Positions 46,592 to 58,456 of a stretch of DNA of 64,000 nt are shown piece by piece (within the stretch, counting starts at the first letter, position 1; every line of letters begins with the position of its first letter). Both the position numbers and the translations under genes were made by a program. A model generated the notes under the pieces. The model ran no database searches and was not told the origin of the DNA. It worked only from the letters and a program-made list of their open reading frames with translations. Origin of the DNA: Erythrobasidium yunnanense (lineage: Eukaryota; Basidiomycota; Cystobasidiomycetes; Erythrobasidiales; Erythrobasidiaceae); assembly GCA_001600175.1 (NCBI GenBank), contig BCJC01000001.1, positions 4,573,652-4,637,651 of the forward strand, in the 5' to 3' direction.

Positions 46592-47694
46592 ATGCGTACT
46601 TCTGCGGCAGCACTCACCTTCTTCGCCTTGGCCGGCTCGCCCATCCTCGGCGCACCTACTTCGCCTGATTCATCAGCAAGCGATATTGCGCTCTTCCCAT
46701 CCAGCTCTCCTGCTCCATCTCTGCCAAACTCGCCTAACCTCGCAGAAGTCGATATCCCCTCGTTCAGCTCGCTTCACCTCCTTGATAATGATGAAGATGG
46801 AATGACTGTACATACAGACGATGTTGCCCAGAAGAAGGAGGTCAAGCAGCCTTGGGACAAGCTAGTTCAGGGGAGCAAGAATAACCAGGGTATGTTAAAT
46901 GTCCATCACGCCCCTGCTAGACTGGACTAACAAGTTATCTACATCTGATGCAGCCATAGTCGATACTGAGAAGTCTAACGGAGCACTCGGTGCAAGGCCC
47001 TACATGGCCAAAGTCCGCAAGACCGCCCCCACAGATGAACGAACATACGAGGAATGGCTCAGAGTCCAGAAGAGTAGGCACAGCTTTCATTCAATGATCG
47101 TACAGTCAAGCTGACAGCCTGTACTTCGCTAGTCACGCCTCCTACCATCGGCTCAGTCAAGAAGCAGTCACAATACGACAACAAATCCACCAGCAAATCT
47201 ACCGAGCCGAAGGATGTCGAACTGCGTATGTCTCTTCTTCTATCATGATCGCGTAAATCACTGATTGATCTATAATTCAGTACGCAAAGTCAACGAGACT
47301 CTACACGGCGTAGCTGCACGCAGTGTCACAAAGCTCTTCTCGACACCAAGCCATGCGAGCCAGCCTGAAGATCGGTCGGTACCTTTCAGACCCAAGATGG
47401 ACCCGTCAAACCTGCCGGGTAAGCCGTCATCATACTCGCTGCGTTGATGAAGCATCAGCTGATCTCGCTATGACAGCTGTCCACCTCGACGATGCGAAGC
47501 GAAACATCGAGACTGGTCTCGATTCTCTGAGTGGGTCTTCGCTTCCGAGACGCGCTTTCTATGAAACGTTCGCTGACATGATGGCTCCCAGATCTGACCA
47601 CGACGCCATCTCACGTACCCAATCTGACAGGTGAGCTGCAATAGCTACTGCTAAGGAGGCTGAAGCTGATCTTGCTCTTCCCTACAGCTCCTAA
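46592..47694 (+). CDS. Small secreted protein, unknown family
   Basis: Signal peptide MRTSAAALTFFALAGSPILG (cleavage near LGA-PTS). Six exons join with canonical GT-AG introns: NNQ|AIVDTEKSNG, VQKS|VTPPTIGSVKK, VEL|RKVNETLHGV, SNLP|AVHLDDAKRN, and a tiny last coding piece giving SDSS and a stop at 47692-47694. Removing the intron that starts GTAAGC near 47420 is needed; reading through stops a few codons later. The protein is rich in Ser, Lys and Asp, has no Cys in the parts I translated and no anchor. Role unknown; a matrix or effector-like protein is a guess. Confidence 0.65.
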
Positions 47695-48703
47695 GGCAGT
47701 CGGAAAGCCGCACAGGATGCGCCGAACAGTCGCTGTCGGACATGGGCTCTCTCGCTTGAGCAGAGGCGACGTAGTGGACTATCATCGTTAGATCGTTGGC
47801 CGATTTCCATTGTCGCATCTCTGCTCGCGTGTACTTCCGCGCGTCTTTACCCTCCACTATCAGCTTCCTTTATATCTTCGTTGTCGATACCCTGATGTAA
47901 CCTCGCGGACACACGTTAGTTCTCTTATATATTCCGTATACATACCACTTCGCTCACTTCGTAGTCTGAAGGGTAGCGCGCACCGGCTGAAATGCAGCTC
48001 TGGCTGGCTTTCATCGATTGTTGATGTCGCTATAGCGCGCCTATGCAGCGCAAGACCATCTGAATGACATAGCATCAACACCGTGGTCATGGCCAGCTTC
48101 AAGGTGTATAGCTGATGAGAGCGAGGCCAAATTGGACAGCATGAGGTGCCGTAGTCGCTCTGCAGCTCGACGCAAAGACCAGGGACCAGCGGTAGTAGTA
48201 TAGGTAAGCTTGTGGTACTGAAGAAATGACTCTAGAACAGCTGCTCAAAAAGCTCGACATTGTCAGACAATGAACAAGGCTTCAACTTCTGGTCGCACCA
48301 GTGCTCGAGAGCGATCCGTTCATGATTGTGCTGCAAGGCATTCGCGGAGCTCACCACATGGCATATTTAACACATTCCTGGCGAACCTGCTTGGTCACGT
48401 CCCAACTGCGGCCTGCGGGTCCATGGAATCCAATCGATCAAGTTGTCCGACAGGTCGCATTCCTCGCATCCTTTGGTGTCCCTGAGCCATAAACAGTCAA
48501 CCACAGCCTTGGCTGCGTCTTGTGACCACAACAACGAAGGAATGGACGCGCCTGGGAGACCAGAAGCATATTATTTCAGGACCGCTTAAAAATACTCGAC
48601 AATGCAGACTTGACCAGCGAACATGTGTGCAGCTGAGGACACGTTCTTTTCTACTCACCTCTCAGCGTCCCACGTTCGAACACCTGCGAAAGCTCTAGAA
48701 AGC
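47695..48703. other. 1-kb intergenic region with one doubtful small ORF
   Basis: Mostly empty. An open frame at 48301-48492 (plus strand) starts MLESDPFMIVLQGIRG and reads reasonably protein-like for 63 residues (FLASFGVPEP at its end), and an upstream fragment MTLEQLLKKLDIV could join it, but no intron pair links them cleanly. It may be a small gene, a decayed one, or chance. Confidence 0.3.
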
Positions 48704-51175
48704 ATGACGAAGAGGCTCTTCTTCCTCCGTGCAATTGTTGACCAGGCCAGCTCCGCTCTTCTATACTTCAAGCTCCATCAGCTAGCTGTCGCCCTCTCCC
48801 CTACTTCCTCTCTATTCTACATCTACCTTCCAGCATGCTTATTATCGGATCTCGTTGTGGTCGGCCTTCTGCAAGCTGCTTCTCACTATCTCTTCCGGGA
48901 ACAACACCATAATATCGGTCTAGCATGGACACCATTGAGACAGCAAGACGATGAGGAATATTGGGCAGACAAATCCGGTCATATAGATGATGCAGCTTCC
49001 ACCGATCCTTTGAAGCTGCAGCAGCCGGCGCAACGGCGCATGCTGCGGTATGTAGCGATAGCTACTCTACTCTTCTGCTGCTTTGTCTCTATTTCGACAA
49101 CCGTTCTGGCGGCCGGTATCTATGATGCTGGAAGTAAGACCCACACATTTAGTCTTATTGACAGCTGTCACAGATTCAAAATGCTGACGTCTTTATGTCT
49201 TTCCAGAGGTGGTCTTCTCCTGGGAGGAAACGCTTAGCTTCGAATCAAGCGGGCAATCAGATTTCCTGATCAGCTTTGCGCTGGAGAACTGGTTCTACTT
49301 CTTCATCAGCTGGTTCAGCGTCGCTGTCGGTGGTGTCGCAATCACGATATCCAAGCTCATTCTGCGACGTGCTTATATCGCGCACCAACAAGATCTCCCG
49401 ATACGCAAGCTAGGCGTCCTATCGATCGCAGCCGGAACCATCTTCATCCTGAGCAGTCTGCTTGTCCGCCCATCATCTGTCGTACCTGCGACGGACCTGC
49501 TGCTGGATGGCTTCGGAACCAGTGCTACCTTAATCCTGGCAGTCTTCGGGTTCGGCGCAGCACCTGTCATTCAGTCATCGGACGCTCTATATGGCTCCTC
49601 CAACATCAGGCAGCCCCGCATTGCCCGTCTTGCCTCACCTAAGAAGCTCGAGCACGTTTTCCACATCTTTCTGGAAAGTGCAGACGGATTAGCCTGGCCC
49701 TTTAGTCCCGAGTTCTGCGAACAACGCAACTGCAAAGATATCAAGCCTGAATACAACACGGCGGAGCACATGACTCCCTTCTTTGCTTCCCTGGTCAATG
49801 ACCCGAATACTTACTTTACGCCCGAGATGAAAGGGACTGTAGCTTACACTACCAAGAGTCACTTTGCAAGCATGTGCGGACAACATCCTCAATTCAAAGC
49901 GTTTGTTACTGGCGAAGCGCACATCGATACGCCCTTACCCTGCCTTCCGAAACTAGTTCGAGCACTAGACCCCAACTTCTCGACAGCTTTCTACATCGTA
50001 CGTCACCAGTTTGTATAGTGATAAGCGGTAGACAGCTTACTATCCGCGCTATACCGCAGCCGCATAATTTCGACTTCGACAACTTCGGCAAAGCGACCAA
50101 TCGGACGGGATATCAAGAGATGTTTGGACGCGAGCGAATGGAAGAAGAGTGGACGAAGCAAGGCGTCGAGATACCAGGGCGTGTTAATTATTTCGGCTAC
50201 AGCGAGACCGAGCTGGATCCCTTCGCCTTCGCCTGGATCGACGAGAAGCTAGCCAACAAAGAGCGCATCTTTATGGTGGTCCCTGGATCCGTTATGCACT
50301 ACCCCTGGAACCTCCCGCCCGCTGAGCTCGCGAAGGACCTTGCCCCACTCAACTATACACAGCAAAGCCATGTCACAAACAACTACCTCAATACTGTGAG
50401 ATGGGTAAGTCGCATCCTTCTGTCGGGCGAAGTCGCAAGCTAAAGTATATGTGTGCAGACTGATAACCACTTGAAGCTCTTCTTTGCCGGCTTGGAGAAG
50501 CGCGGCTTGCTTGAGAACAGTTTGATCGTCATACAAGGCGACCACGGTCCTCGAATCGACAAAAAAGGCATCACTTCAAACTCTCATCATTTCGACAGCG
50601 GGATATTCAAGGTTCCTCTTCTGATTCGCGCTCCAGGTCTCTCTTTCGACAAACAACCCTCCCAACCTTTTGTATCTTTGGATATCGTACCCACGATGCT
50701 CGACGCCCTCGGAGCAGACAGCCGAATCATTGAAAAATATGTCGGTCACTCTGTCTTCCGACGTCGAGAAGGACCTGCTTTCGTGCGTAATACGTTTCAT
50801 GCTCAGATCCCAGGCAACTCGTTCATTCAAGTAGCAAGAAAGGCAGGAAACGTCCACTACAAGGCTGTCATGCTCAACAAGGATATATGTGTCACGGACA
50901 CAATACGTGACCCCTACGAGGAATTCTTGTATTGTGCGCAAGAAACTTGGAGAAAAACCAATGTCAATGGGGCAATGGAGGACGGGCTCACGAAAGGGCT
51001 TTATACTAGAGAGGATGAGAAGAACCTGAAGGAGTGGGTTGCAGAAGCTGCCACCTTATTAGGGCAACATATAGCAAGGAATAAAGCAGATTGGGCGGAC
51101 GAGGCAGGGAAGAACCATACTCTGAGTCAGCAAGAGGTGTTACAGCAGTTGGCAGCTTACAGTCTGGTACATTGA
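48704..51175 (+). CDS. Multi-pass membrane sulfatase / LtaS-like phosphotransferase
   Basis: Alkaline-phosphatase-superfamily enzyme with about five N-terminal membrane helices (for example YVAIATLLFCCFVSIS, WFYFFISWFSVAVGGVAI, LGVLSIAAGTIFILSSLLV) and an outward catalytic domain, the layout of bacterial lipoteichoic acid synthases. Visible site pieces: HVFHIFLESADG (metal-ligand Glu), VAYTTKSHFASMCGQHP (candidate Thr/Ser nucleophile), VIQGDHGPRIDKKG (Asp and His ligands) and SHHFDSGIFKVPLLIRAPG. The C-terminus is helical. Introns join DAG|KVVFSW, FYI|PHNF and VRW|TDNH. The start at 48704 (MTKRLFFLRA) sits next to the first helix; 48623 is in frame too. Likely adds or removes phosphate or sulfate esters on surface glycans; substrate unknown. 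Confidence 0.78.
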
Positions 51176-51537
51176 ACGTCTATTTGATAGTGGGCAGCAT
51201 ATCGTTTCACAGCAGTACATCTCATGCTTGGTGTCGGTCTTAGCAAAACATGTATCTTAGGTTAATTTCATCGGACAATTCCGTGCTTTTCGAAGACAGC
51301 GTTTCAGTATTCAGCACTGCATGCCATTGCTGCGTATACTCGGTGTACGGGTAGCCGGCGCACAAATGATGGACGATCTTTCGCATTCTCTATTCTTGTA
51401 TGAAGGATCGCAATGCGTTATTACAAGTGTTAGAGAACTGTAGTGTCTATTCTACTGGATGCGGTGTTTTAAGCGGGAGTATGTACAACATCAGCTAAAT
51501 ACGTAGGGAAGGCTTCCGCAGAGAACGTCTAATGCCT
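51176..51537. other. Convergent intergenic region
   Basis: 362 bp between the LtaS-like and O-FucT-like genes. No gene or clear structure seen. Confidence 0.5.
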
Positions 51538-53491
51538 CTATGGAGGCGTGGATAGTCCTACTTTATCCCATCCTTCCCAGCTTGGCTGTACTGTCCACCA
51601 GAAGTCGCCAGGTATCGGCTCTCCAATCCAGGACCTGCGGATGGGTGGAATCAGTGACCATAAAAGTAGACCTCGCACCCTCAGTAGAGGCGAGTATTAC
51701 TGTCACTCACATTCCTAATCTATTCCAATCCATTTCCATCGTATCTCCTATCCTGTCTTGCCGGAAAGTTTGGATAGCGCCCAGATAGGCACTCTTCATC
51801 CCACAATTTATGTTGGGCGCGTAGAGCCACGTTGCTGCTTTCCCAACGATCATTCTATCGAATATGCCGGGTGCATTGTCCGCCAATACAGCCAGAGCCG
51901 CATCCTCGCTCATGGTGGGCTTCACATCCTTCCAGGTGACGACTTTCAGATTCGCAGCTTTCAAGCCTTCAATGAGTGTAGAGACTGCTGTTCGTACACC
52001 TTCTGAGAAGACGAGATCCCATGAAGCAGATTTGAACGGCTCGTCGGGCGTCAAGGGAGCATCGGACGCGACGTAGATGATGTCTGTGTTATGCTCCTTC
52101 GCTCCTGCGACTATCGCATCGAGAAAGAGATGAGAGCATTGCTCGAGGGCCTGCGAACAGCTACTGTGAGCTAGATCAATAGACAAGACCAAAGTGACCA
52201 CTTACAGGCGGCGGCACCCTCTCCATCCTCCATTGCATGGCTAGGAACGTCTCCGGCAGCTTTGCGCGTGCATGCTCATACACGTCTGTAATTGTCGTCG
52301 AGTAGTTCCAATACGGGTAAGGGTTTCTGACCCAAAGACCCCATTGCGGACGATGCTGTAGAAGGGGATCGTGCACCTCCGGGCTGATGAAGACCGATTT
52401 ATGGTTGAAGTAGACGAAGATGACATCCTTGTGGGATGCAGGCTTGAGAGCTTCTACGACACGCGAGACGGGTTCCTGATTCTCCGTACTAACCCATAAT
52501 CGAGGACCCTCGATCGTGTAGGGATACATGTCGATACACGACTCCGACAATACGTCTTTGTCGCCAATAGGGAGATGAGTGACTTGATCGAAGGCATAGC
52601 GCGAGAAGACAACGGCTAGCTGTGCAGTCAGAGCTCCTTGTCTTCCACCCGTCGATCGGGCGATGAAGCGTTTGAAGGTAGGGTAGGCGGCGTTCCAGAG
52701 CTGGACAGAGTTGGCGGACTCGATCTCGAAGATGTTGTCGAAAGCGAATGACTGGCAGTTGCTAAGCGTAGGTATCCCTTGTCCGCCGAAATTCGGAAGA
52801 ATGACTGTCCGGTTCATGGCTTTCCCGAGATGGAGTGCTTGCCGGATCTGTAGAGTACTTCTGTCAGTGCGAGGTCATCGCGGACGATGATGCGAACGTA
52901 CGTGCATTTGGGCGCCTGTCTCTTGCTCATCGCAGGCAAAGATGGGAACAAGGAATCTGAGTAGAGCATGAAGAGTCAGTCCAACATATAGATGCACGAT
53001 GAGACACTGGTGTGAACGCACTTGTTTCTTGTAGGATTGTCTGGATTGCTCAGAGCTCCACCGAATCCAGGGATGAGAGGGATCTCTTCAATGTATTCTG
53101 GCTGCGCTACAGGCGGCTCCCAAGCTCGTATGGGTGCGACATCTTCAAGATCTTCTGACACACCATCTCTCTCATCTCCTCCAAACTGCTTCGAGCATAA
53201 TGCCGCTTGAGAAGCAAGAAACTTCTCTCGCAAGTGATCTGGAAGCTTGAACGCTCCTGACAGCTGACTAAGCTCATGGACCAGCTGTTCTTTATGGAGG
53301 TTCGGGTTTGAAGAGTAAGAGACGAGAGTAACGAGAAGAAGAGCGCCGAAGACTAGGAAGACTTTAAGTCTGTGACGAGGGTTGCCGGGCATATGCGCTG
53401 CAGCAGCATCTGCGGTTGCGCCCATGATGTTCAAGATGCGCTCGCTACCCGACTGTCGAGGGTACGACGGCGAGACGATGCGGATGGCCAT
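51538..53491 (-). CDS. O-fucosyltransferase-like type II membrane glycosyltransferase
   Basis: A short cytosolic N-terminus (MAIRIVSPSYPRQSGSER) and one signal-anchor helix (LKVFLVFGALLLVTLVSYSS) place the rest in the Golgi or ER lumen. The catalytic part has CDEQETGAQMHIRQALHLGK and NRTVILPNFGGQGIPTLSN, the region that binds the donor nucleotide in GDP-fucose O-fucosyltransferase relatives, then FLAMQWRMERV (an R-x-E-R-like motif) and SHLFLDAIVAGAKEHNTDII. After a terminal intron the protein ends SWIGEPIPGDFWWTVQPS and a few more residues. Starts at 53581 and 53428 are alternatives. The donor sugar is an inference. It converges on the LtaS-like gene, hinting at shared surface-glycan work. 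Confidence 0.7.
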
Positions 53492-53952
53492 CTTGGAGGC
53501 CTTTTCAGGAAGAACTTCTTCTGTTGTTGTCGATATCAATCCAGTCCAGTCTGGCTGGACAATGCAGTGCAGCTGCGACAAGTTAGCTGATCACGAAAGC
53601 AGCCTGAAATGTCCATCTTAGCCAAAAATCTCAAGTCCGGAATGGCCGAGGCGCGTCGCGTAAAGTGAATTGTAAACACCGCCGTTTCTGCACCAAGTGC
53701 AAGACCTTTCGAGTCTACTGCAGCATAGCCATGAAGACATAGTCACAGCTCGAAGGCAGCGATGCATCGTCCGATACCGCGAAGACTGAGAATTGAGCCT
53801 GCACGTGCAGGCGTCATGCCGAGCCGTAGCTTACGATGCATTGATATGTCGATGCTCGCCTTCTTGAGTTTTATGACCTGTCATTTTGAGGTGTCGTCTT
53901 CGAGCTTTTCAGCCTGCCTTCACATCCAGCTTTGGCTCTGTACTATTTTCCA
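53492..53952. promoter_or_regulatory. Divergent intergenic region
   Basis: 461 bp between the O-FucT-like and HDHD2-like genes. Open frames here lack support. No TATA box or repeat seen. Confidence 0.45.
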
Positions 53953-55103
53953 ATGGCCAGGTAGGTACCGCTGTCATATTAGTGAGCGTTCAACTGTTGC
54001 TGACATCTCTATGCAGGCTGAAAGCTCTCCTCATCGACCTATCTGGTGGGCTGAATTGCTGATGTATATGGCTATTTCGCGATTATCCTCTGTAACCATC
54101 CTCTGCCTCTTGCTGCCTAGGAACCCTCCATATCGGCAATGAAGCTACTCCAGGCGCTATACATGCGCTTCAGCGCTTGCGGAAAGCGAAGATCCCAGTG
54201 AGGTTCTGTTCGAACACGACAAAGGTGGCTCTTCGGGCGCATCGCAGTCTTCTGCTAGCTTTTCTGATGCTAATGTCCTAGGATGGTTCGCGCAGTCTTA
54301 TACAGCGTCTACGCGGCATCGGATTCGAGCTCAGCGAAGACGATGTAAGGTCGCAAAGTCGGAAGATCAGCCTTAGTCTGACATCGAATGGGCAGATCTT
54401 CACAAGTCTATCAGCTGTGAAGCTCTTGCTACAGCAGAGAATGGCGAGGTGAGCGACAACATCTCGCTTTTGCCGATTACGCTAACCTTTCCTATAAGAC
54501 CGCTACTTCTCTTGTCTCCTTCCGCGCTGCAAGACTTTCAGGACTTCGACACAACTGATCCAGACACAGTAGTCATCGGTCTGGCTCAGGACAAGCTTTC
54601 CTACGAACGCCTCAACGAGGCCTTCCGGCTTCTTGCCTCCGACTCCGCAAATAAGCCATCACTAATAGCGACACATCGAGCTCTGTACTTCAAGGACGAT
54701 GATGGAAGACTAAGTCTCGGACCGGGAGGCTTTATATCTGCGCTTGAACAAGCTGCGGACGTAAAAGCTGAAGTGGTGGGGAAACCTACGAGATCCTTCT
54801 TTGAAATATGTCTGAAAAGCTTGGAGCGGGATGGAGTGACAAAGGAGGACTGGAAAGACGTAGAAATGGTAAGTTGGACGCAATCAGCTAGTCAAGCTGA
54901 AGCCGAAGCTAATAGAGCGTCTCGCGGCGTTGCAGATCGGCGACGACTGGCGGAATGATCTAGGAGAAGGTGCTGAAGAACTAGGTCTGCAGCGGTACCT
55001 CGTCAAGACGGGCAAGTATCGCCAAGGCGACGAAACACGAGCGCGAGATCTAGCTGGCGTATATGAGACATTCGCTGATGTTGTAGATAGCATCCTTGCA
55101 TGA
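53953..55103 (+). CDS. HAD-superfamily phosphatase, HDHD2/LHPP family
   Basis: Haloacid-dehalogenase hydrolase with C2-type cap. The first exon is just 8 nt (ATGGCCAG, 53953-53960); splicing across 53961-54016 gives MARLKALLIDLSGTLHIGN, with the nucleophile loop DLSGT (the usual DxDGT with Ser in the third place, as in HDHD2). Then VRFCSNTTK (motif II), GLAQDKLSYERLNEAFRLL in the cap, EVVGKPTRSFFE (motif III Lys) and IGDDWRNDLGEGAEELGL (motif IV). The intron beginning GTAAGG near 54337 must be removed to reach IFTSLSAVKLLL. Alignment with animal HDHD2 is near-continuous. The gene converges on the SNF5 gene with only 38 bp between stop codons. Confidence 0.9.
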
Positions 55104-55141
55104 GTGTATATAGAACACTATAGATAAAACAAGAAGCACTG

Positions 55142-57490
55142 CTACCGTCGACGACCTGCGCGGTCTCGATTCGCGTTGGCGGACTCTACTTGACGCGTTC
55201 TTCTAGGATTGCGTTCTTTCTCTGACTCGAGACCATCCTGCATTTACGAAGTGGTTGATACACATCAGTCACCGCAATGTCCATTACACATAGGCAGTCG
55301 AATCGTTCACTCACAATCTCATCCGGGCCTAACATCTCGACATGCGGACCAAAGCTCATCGCTTCATTCCAGTCCCTCCAGACACCTACCAATTTCTTGG
55401 GTCCAGGAGGAGCCACGTTCAATTTACCCAATCCCATGCCCGTTCCGCCGCTTGACTGTCCTTGTGCGTTCTGAGACATAGTCGCGAGCACACCGTTCTC
55501 GAGACAGTCCTTCTTCAGTCGCAGAAGTTCCTCGTGAATGGCATGCGAAATGATCATGATGCTTTCGCCGCCCAATCCGATGTCACTGCATAATTGAGTA
55601 GCGAATTCCTCGGGTGTCAGGCTTGATGTCAAGTCCCATTCTATGCGGTCGATAAGGTGCATTTGCCCTAGCTGGACATCAATCTGAAAATGCGAGCTCC
55701 GTCAGAACAGGAAACGTAGGAACCTCGTAAGCGAAGATGTGAGTACACTTACGTTGACGATCACCCGCAGATCAGCTTCCATCTGAAGCTGTTCCTGTTC
55801 CGGCGTGAGTAGAGACACCTCTGCCGTGCCCATCCAGTCCTCCAGCTGGCTCTTGATACTGCTCGCGATGATGCTCCCATAGCTGTCGAACGGAATATCC
55901 AAGTCGAGACAGTATATCTTGCTGAAGATCTCGGGAGAAATAGTCGTTTCCGACAGATTCCAGGTGAAATAATCTCGGATCCGATAGCCTTCTGATAGAT
56001 CGAATTCTAGGCGGATTGGAACGAGAAGCGAACGCTGCTGAGCTTGCAGCTCGAGATCTTCTTCGGGCCTGTCAAGGAGGAATAGTCAGTATATGATCTC
56101 CTTTGCGCTCTGTGGTAAATTTACACATAAGGCAGCATATGCCGCTTTGCAGGCTGGACCATAATGAGGTTCGCTGGCGGGTTTTGCGCCAGCCAGCTCT
56201 TCCCTACATTTGCAGTATTTAAGTCCTGCTGTTTCAGAGCCTTCTTTTCTTTGTCTGACATCGGTGCAGGGCTCTCTCTCGCTGCAGCGGCCGCTGGCGG
56301 AAGTATACCGTTTCGCTTTGCTGCTCTCGCGGCCCTACTCAGTTTCGAATCATCTTCCATGACGACGTCTGTGCTGTTTTCTCTTTTACTATTGTCATTC
56401 TCGTCTCCTTCGTTCTCTGATTCGCCGGATGAAGACGGCGGTTCTGGGATATCTATTCTCTCTCTATAATCCACTCGATTTCGTTGTCTTTTGCCAAGAA
56501 CAGTCGGCGTAGCTTCCGGTACCGACTTGGATAGCTTGCTGTTTTCCTCTTCTGCTTTATTGTTCCGCTTAAGCTGAGCTGCTGCTGTTGAGGCTGAAGA
56601 AGATCCAGCTGAAGCTTGTGCATTCGCAGCCTCGACCTTCCCGCTGTCTGAAATAGGTTGCATCAAGGTTGTCAACCCGAGCTTCATCCTCGAAGGATAG
56701 GTCGTCATGTACGCTTGTCCCACAGAGATAGGAAAGTAAGGTGGTAAAGGATGTTTTGAAGAAGATACTGGAGTCGGTTTATGTGTCTTTGGCGGACGAA
56801 TTGCTGTCGGGTTCAAGGAAGAAGGCGCGCGCGGTTGCGCAGTATTCGAAAGGCCGGCATCTCTGCGAGGAGCGAAGGAAGCTGAGGTAGGTGTGTTGCT
56901 AGTTGATATAGGCGGGCCGGCTGTCGCTGGTCCGCGACTTTGGGATCGAAGGCCCGCGAATGCCTGTTTCGCATAGGGTATGTAGAGCGTAGAATTGGGA
57001 TTGGAGATAGATGGTGTATTAGGAGCTGTCGTAGAGGCTGTCTGCGCTTGTGTCTGTGTCTGCTGTCCAGGATAGATTCTCTGCTGCCCAGCTTGTGCAG
57101 TTGCAACGGCAGGCGAAGCAGCCCTTGAGGTGATGGAAGCAGAAGGAGTACCAGGATTGGATGTCGTTACGGTGGTAGGAGGAGCTTTCTGGCCATGCGC
57201 TGCATATACATAGGAATTAAGGGCTTCTTTGAAAGCTGGCTCATTGCCGGGAAAGGTGTTTCGCAGGTTGTTGACGCTGATAGTTGTATGTCAGTATTGT
57301 TGAAACGTCTGCTTCTTAAATGTTGAATGTACCGAGCTGGCCATTCGCCTCCGACTGCAACAACGCTGTTTCGACGAAATTCGAAGGGAAACGTCTGTCA
57401 GCTTATGACCAACAGCAACCATACTGCAATACGGCGATAGAAGTGCGCTCACCTGGCTACGTAGCGCTCTGTCTCGTCAGAATAGCCCAT
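55142..57490 (-). CDS. SFH1: SNF5/INI1-domain chromatin remodelling subunit (Snf5/Sfh1)
   Basis: Core subunit of SWI/SNF or RSC that contacts the nucleosome acidic patch. A Ser/Thr/Ala/Pro-rich N-terminus carries YFPISVGQAYMTTYPSRMKL and RNRVDYRERI. The SNF5 domain has its two repeats: LVPIRLEFDLSEGYRIRDYF with FDSYGSIIASSIKSQLEDW, and IDVQLGQMHLIDRIEWDLTS with TPEEFATQLCSDIGLGGE. The C-terminus is the basic ERNPRRTRQVESANANRDRA, ending GRRR, typical of Sfh1-type nucleosome-binding tails. The start MGYSDETERYVAS at 57490 is two short introns upstream of the large exon. I use SFH1 because of the basic tail; SNF5 is the alternative. Confidence 0.85.
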
Positions 57491-58456
57491 GCCTTCTCCC
57501 GCTGTTGGCTGCTGGCCGCTTGTCTTGACTGGATCAAAGAGGGCGCCTGCCTGTCCGGGACTCTGATCTCTTCTGACTGCAACTCCCTGGCGCTTGATAA
57601 GCCTGCACTCTGATCTAATCTACTCGTTCCAACGAAGGCATTATGGAAAGCAGAGCATAGCGAGCTGACTGGCCCGAGCTCCCGAGCCACAGAGACAAGC
57701 TAATAAATATGTACATTCTACTATCATTTACTACTAGATGAGTCTTATCCTTAGCCCGATTTTAGATAAACAAAGCTGTGGGACCGCAACACGCAAAGCT
57801 GGCTTGCAGACTGGAACCGTCTTCCTAAATGCCCAATAGGCATCACATCAGGAATTTGTACATGCTGGTATTGACGATGTCTACATCGTTTGGCCAACAT
57901 CGAGGCAGCCAAAGCACCTTCTTTCCCACCACCCTCGACGGTCGATGGCCGCTCACACGCCAGGCTGGCACACAAGACAGAGAGAGACTACATGCATCCA
58001 AAGCTGACACGCAGCCCTTCAGCAGCCCATTCTGCAACTTCAGACCCTCAAGGAAGCTCTTTTTTGCAAAGGGTCTGAGGTCACGCATTTGCGAAGCTGT
58101 CCAAGTCTGCGTGCTCCACTGTATGAGCTCTTCTCGGGATCTTCCGAATTGAGATCGTGGCCCAACGTTCCTGTTCCCTCCGTTGTGCGGTTGGTCCTCC
58201 AACGGCTTTTCTCGATCGCGTCCCATCCGCGTTGACAGGGGCAACGGTCTCTCGTCATTTCCCACAGACCCTCTTCTCTCCAGGTCAGAGTGACGTACAC
58301 GCGCAACGGCATAACGCCCTTTGCTTGCTCAAATTCTTTGTCCTTCTTTTTCGTCCTTCGTCCCTTCTCTCTTTCCTTTCCTTCGTCCCGACCTCCCACC
58401 TTATACGCCTCCTAATACACTTCCCTTATATCTATAGTACCTAATCAACGACGACC
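57491..58456. promoter_or_regulatory. Long divergent region upstream of the CFEM gene
   Basis: 966 bp. A strong pyrimidine tract (58325-58400) and TATA-like CTTATATCTATA just after it lie directly before the CFEM gene's ATG, suggesting a strong core promoter. Two overlapping open frames (57829-58152 plus, 57843-58265 minus) show no recognisable features. Confidence 0.5.

Noticed and set aside
48660-48690. tRNA-like TTCGAAC (T-loop-like) string
   Set aside because: No acceptor stem, A box or anticodon arm could be built around it.
57829-58265. Overlapping open frames on both strands upstream of the CFEM gene
   Set aside because: Neither shows a motif or splice context, and overlapping open frames in GC-rich spacer are expected by chance.
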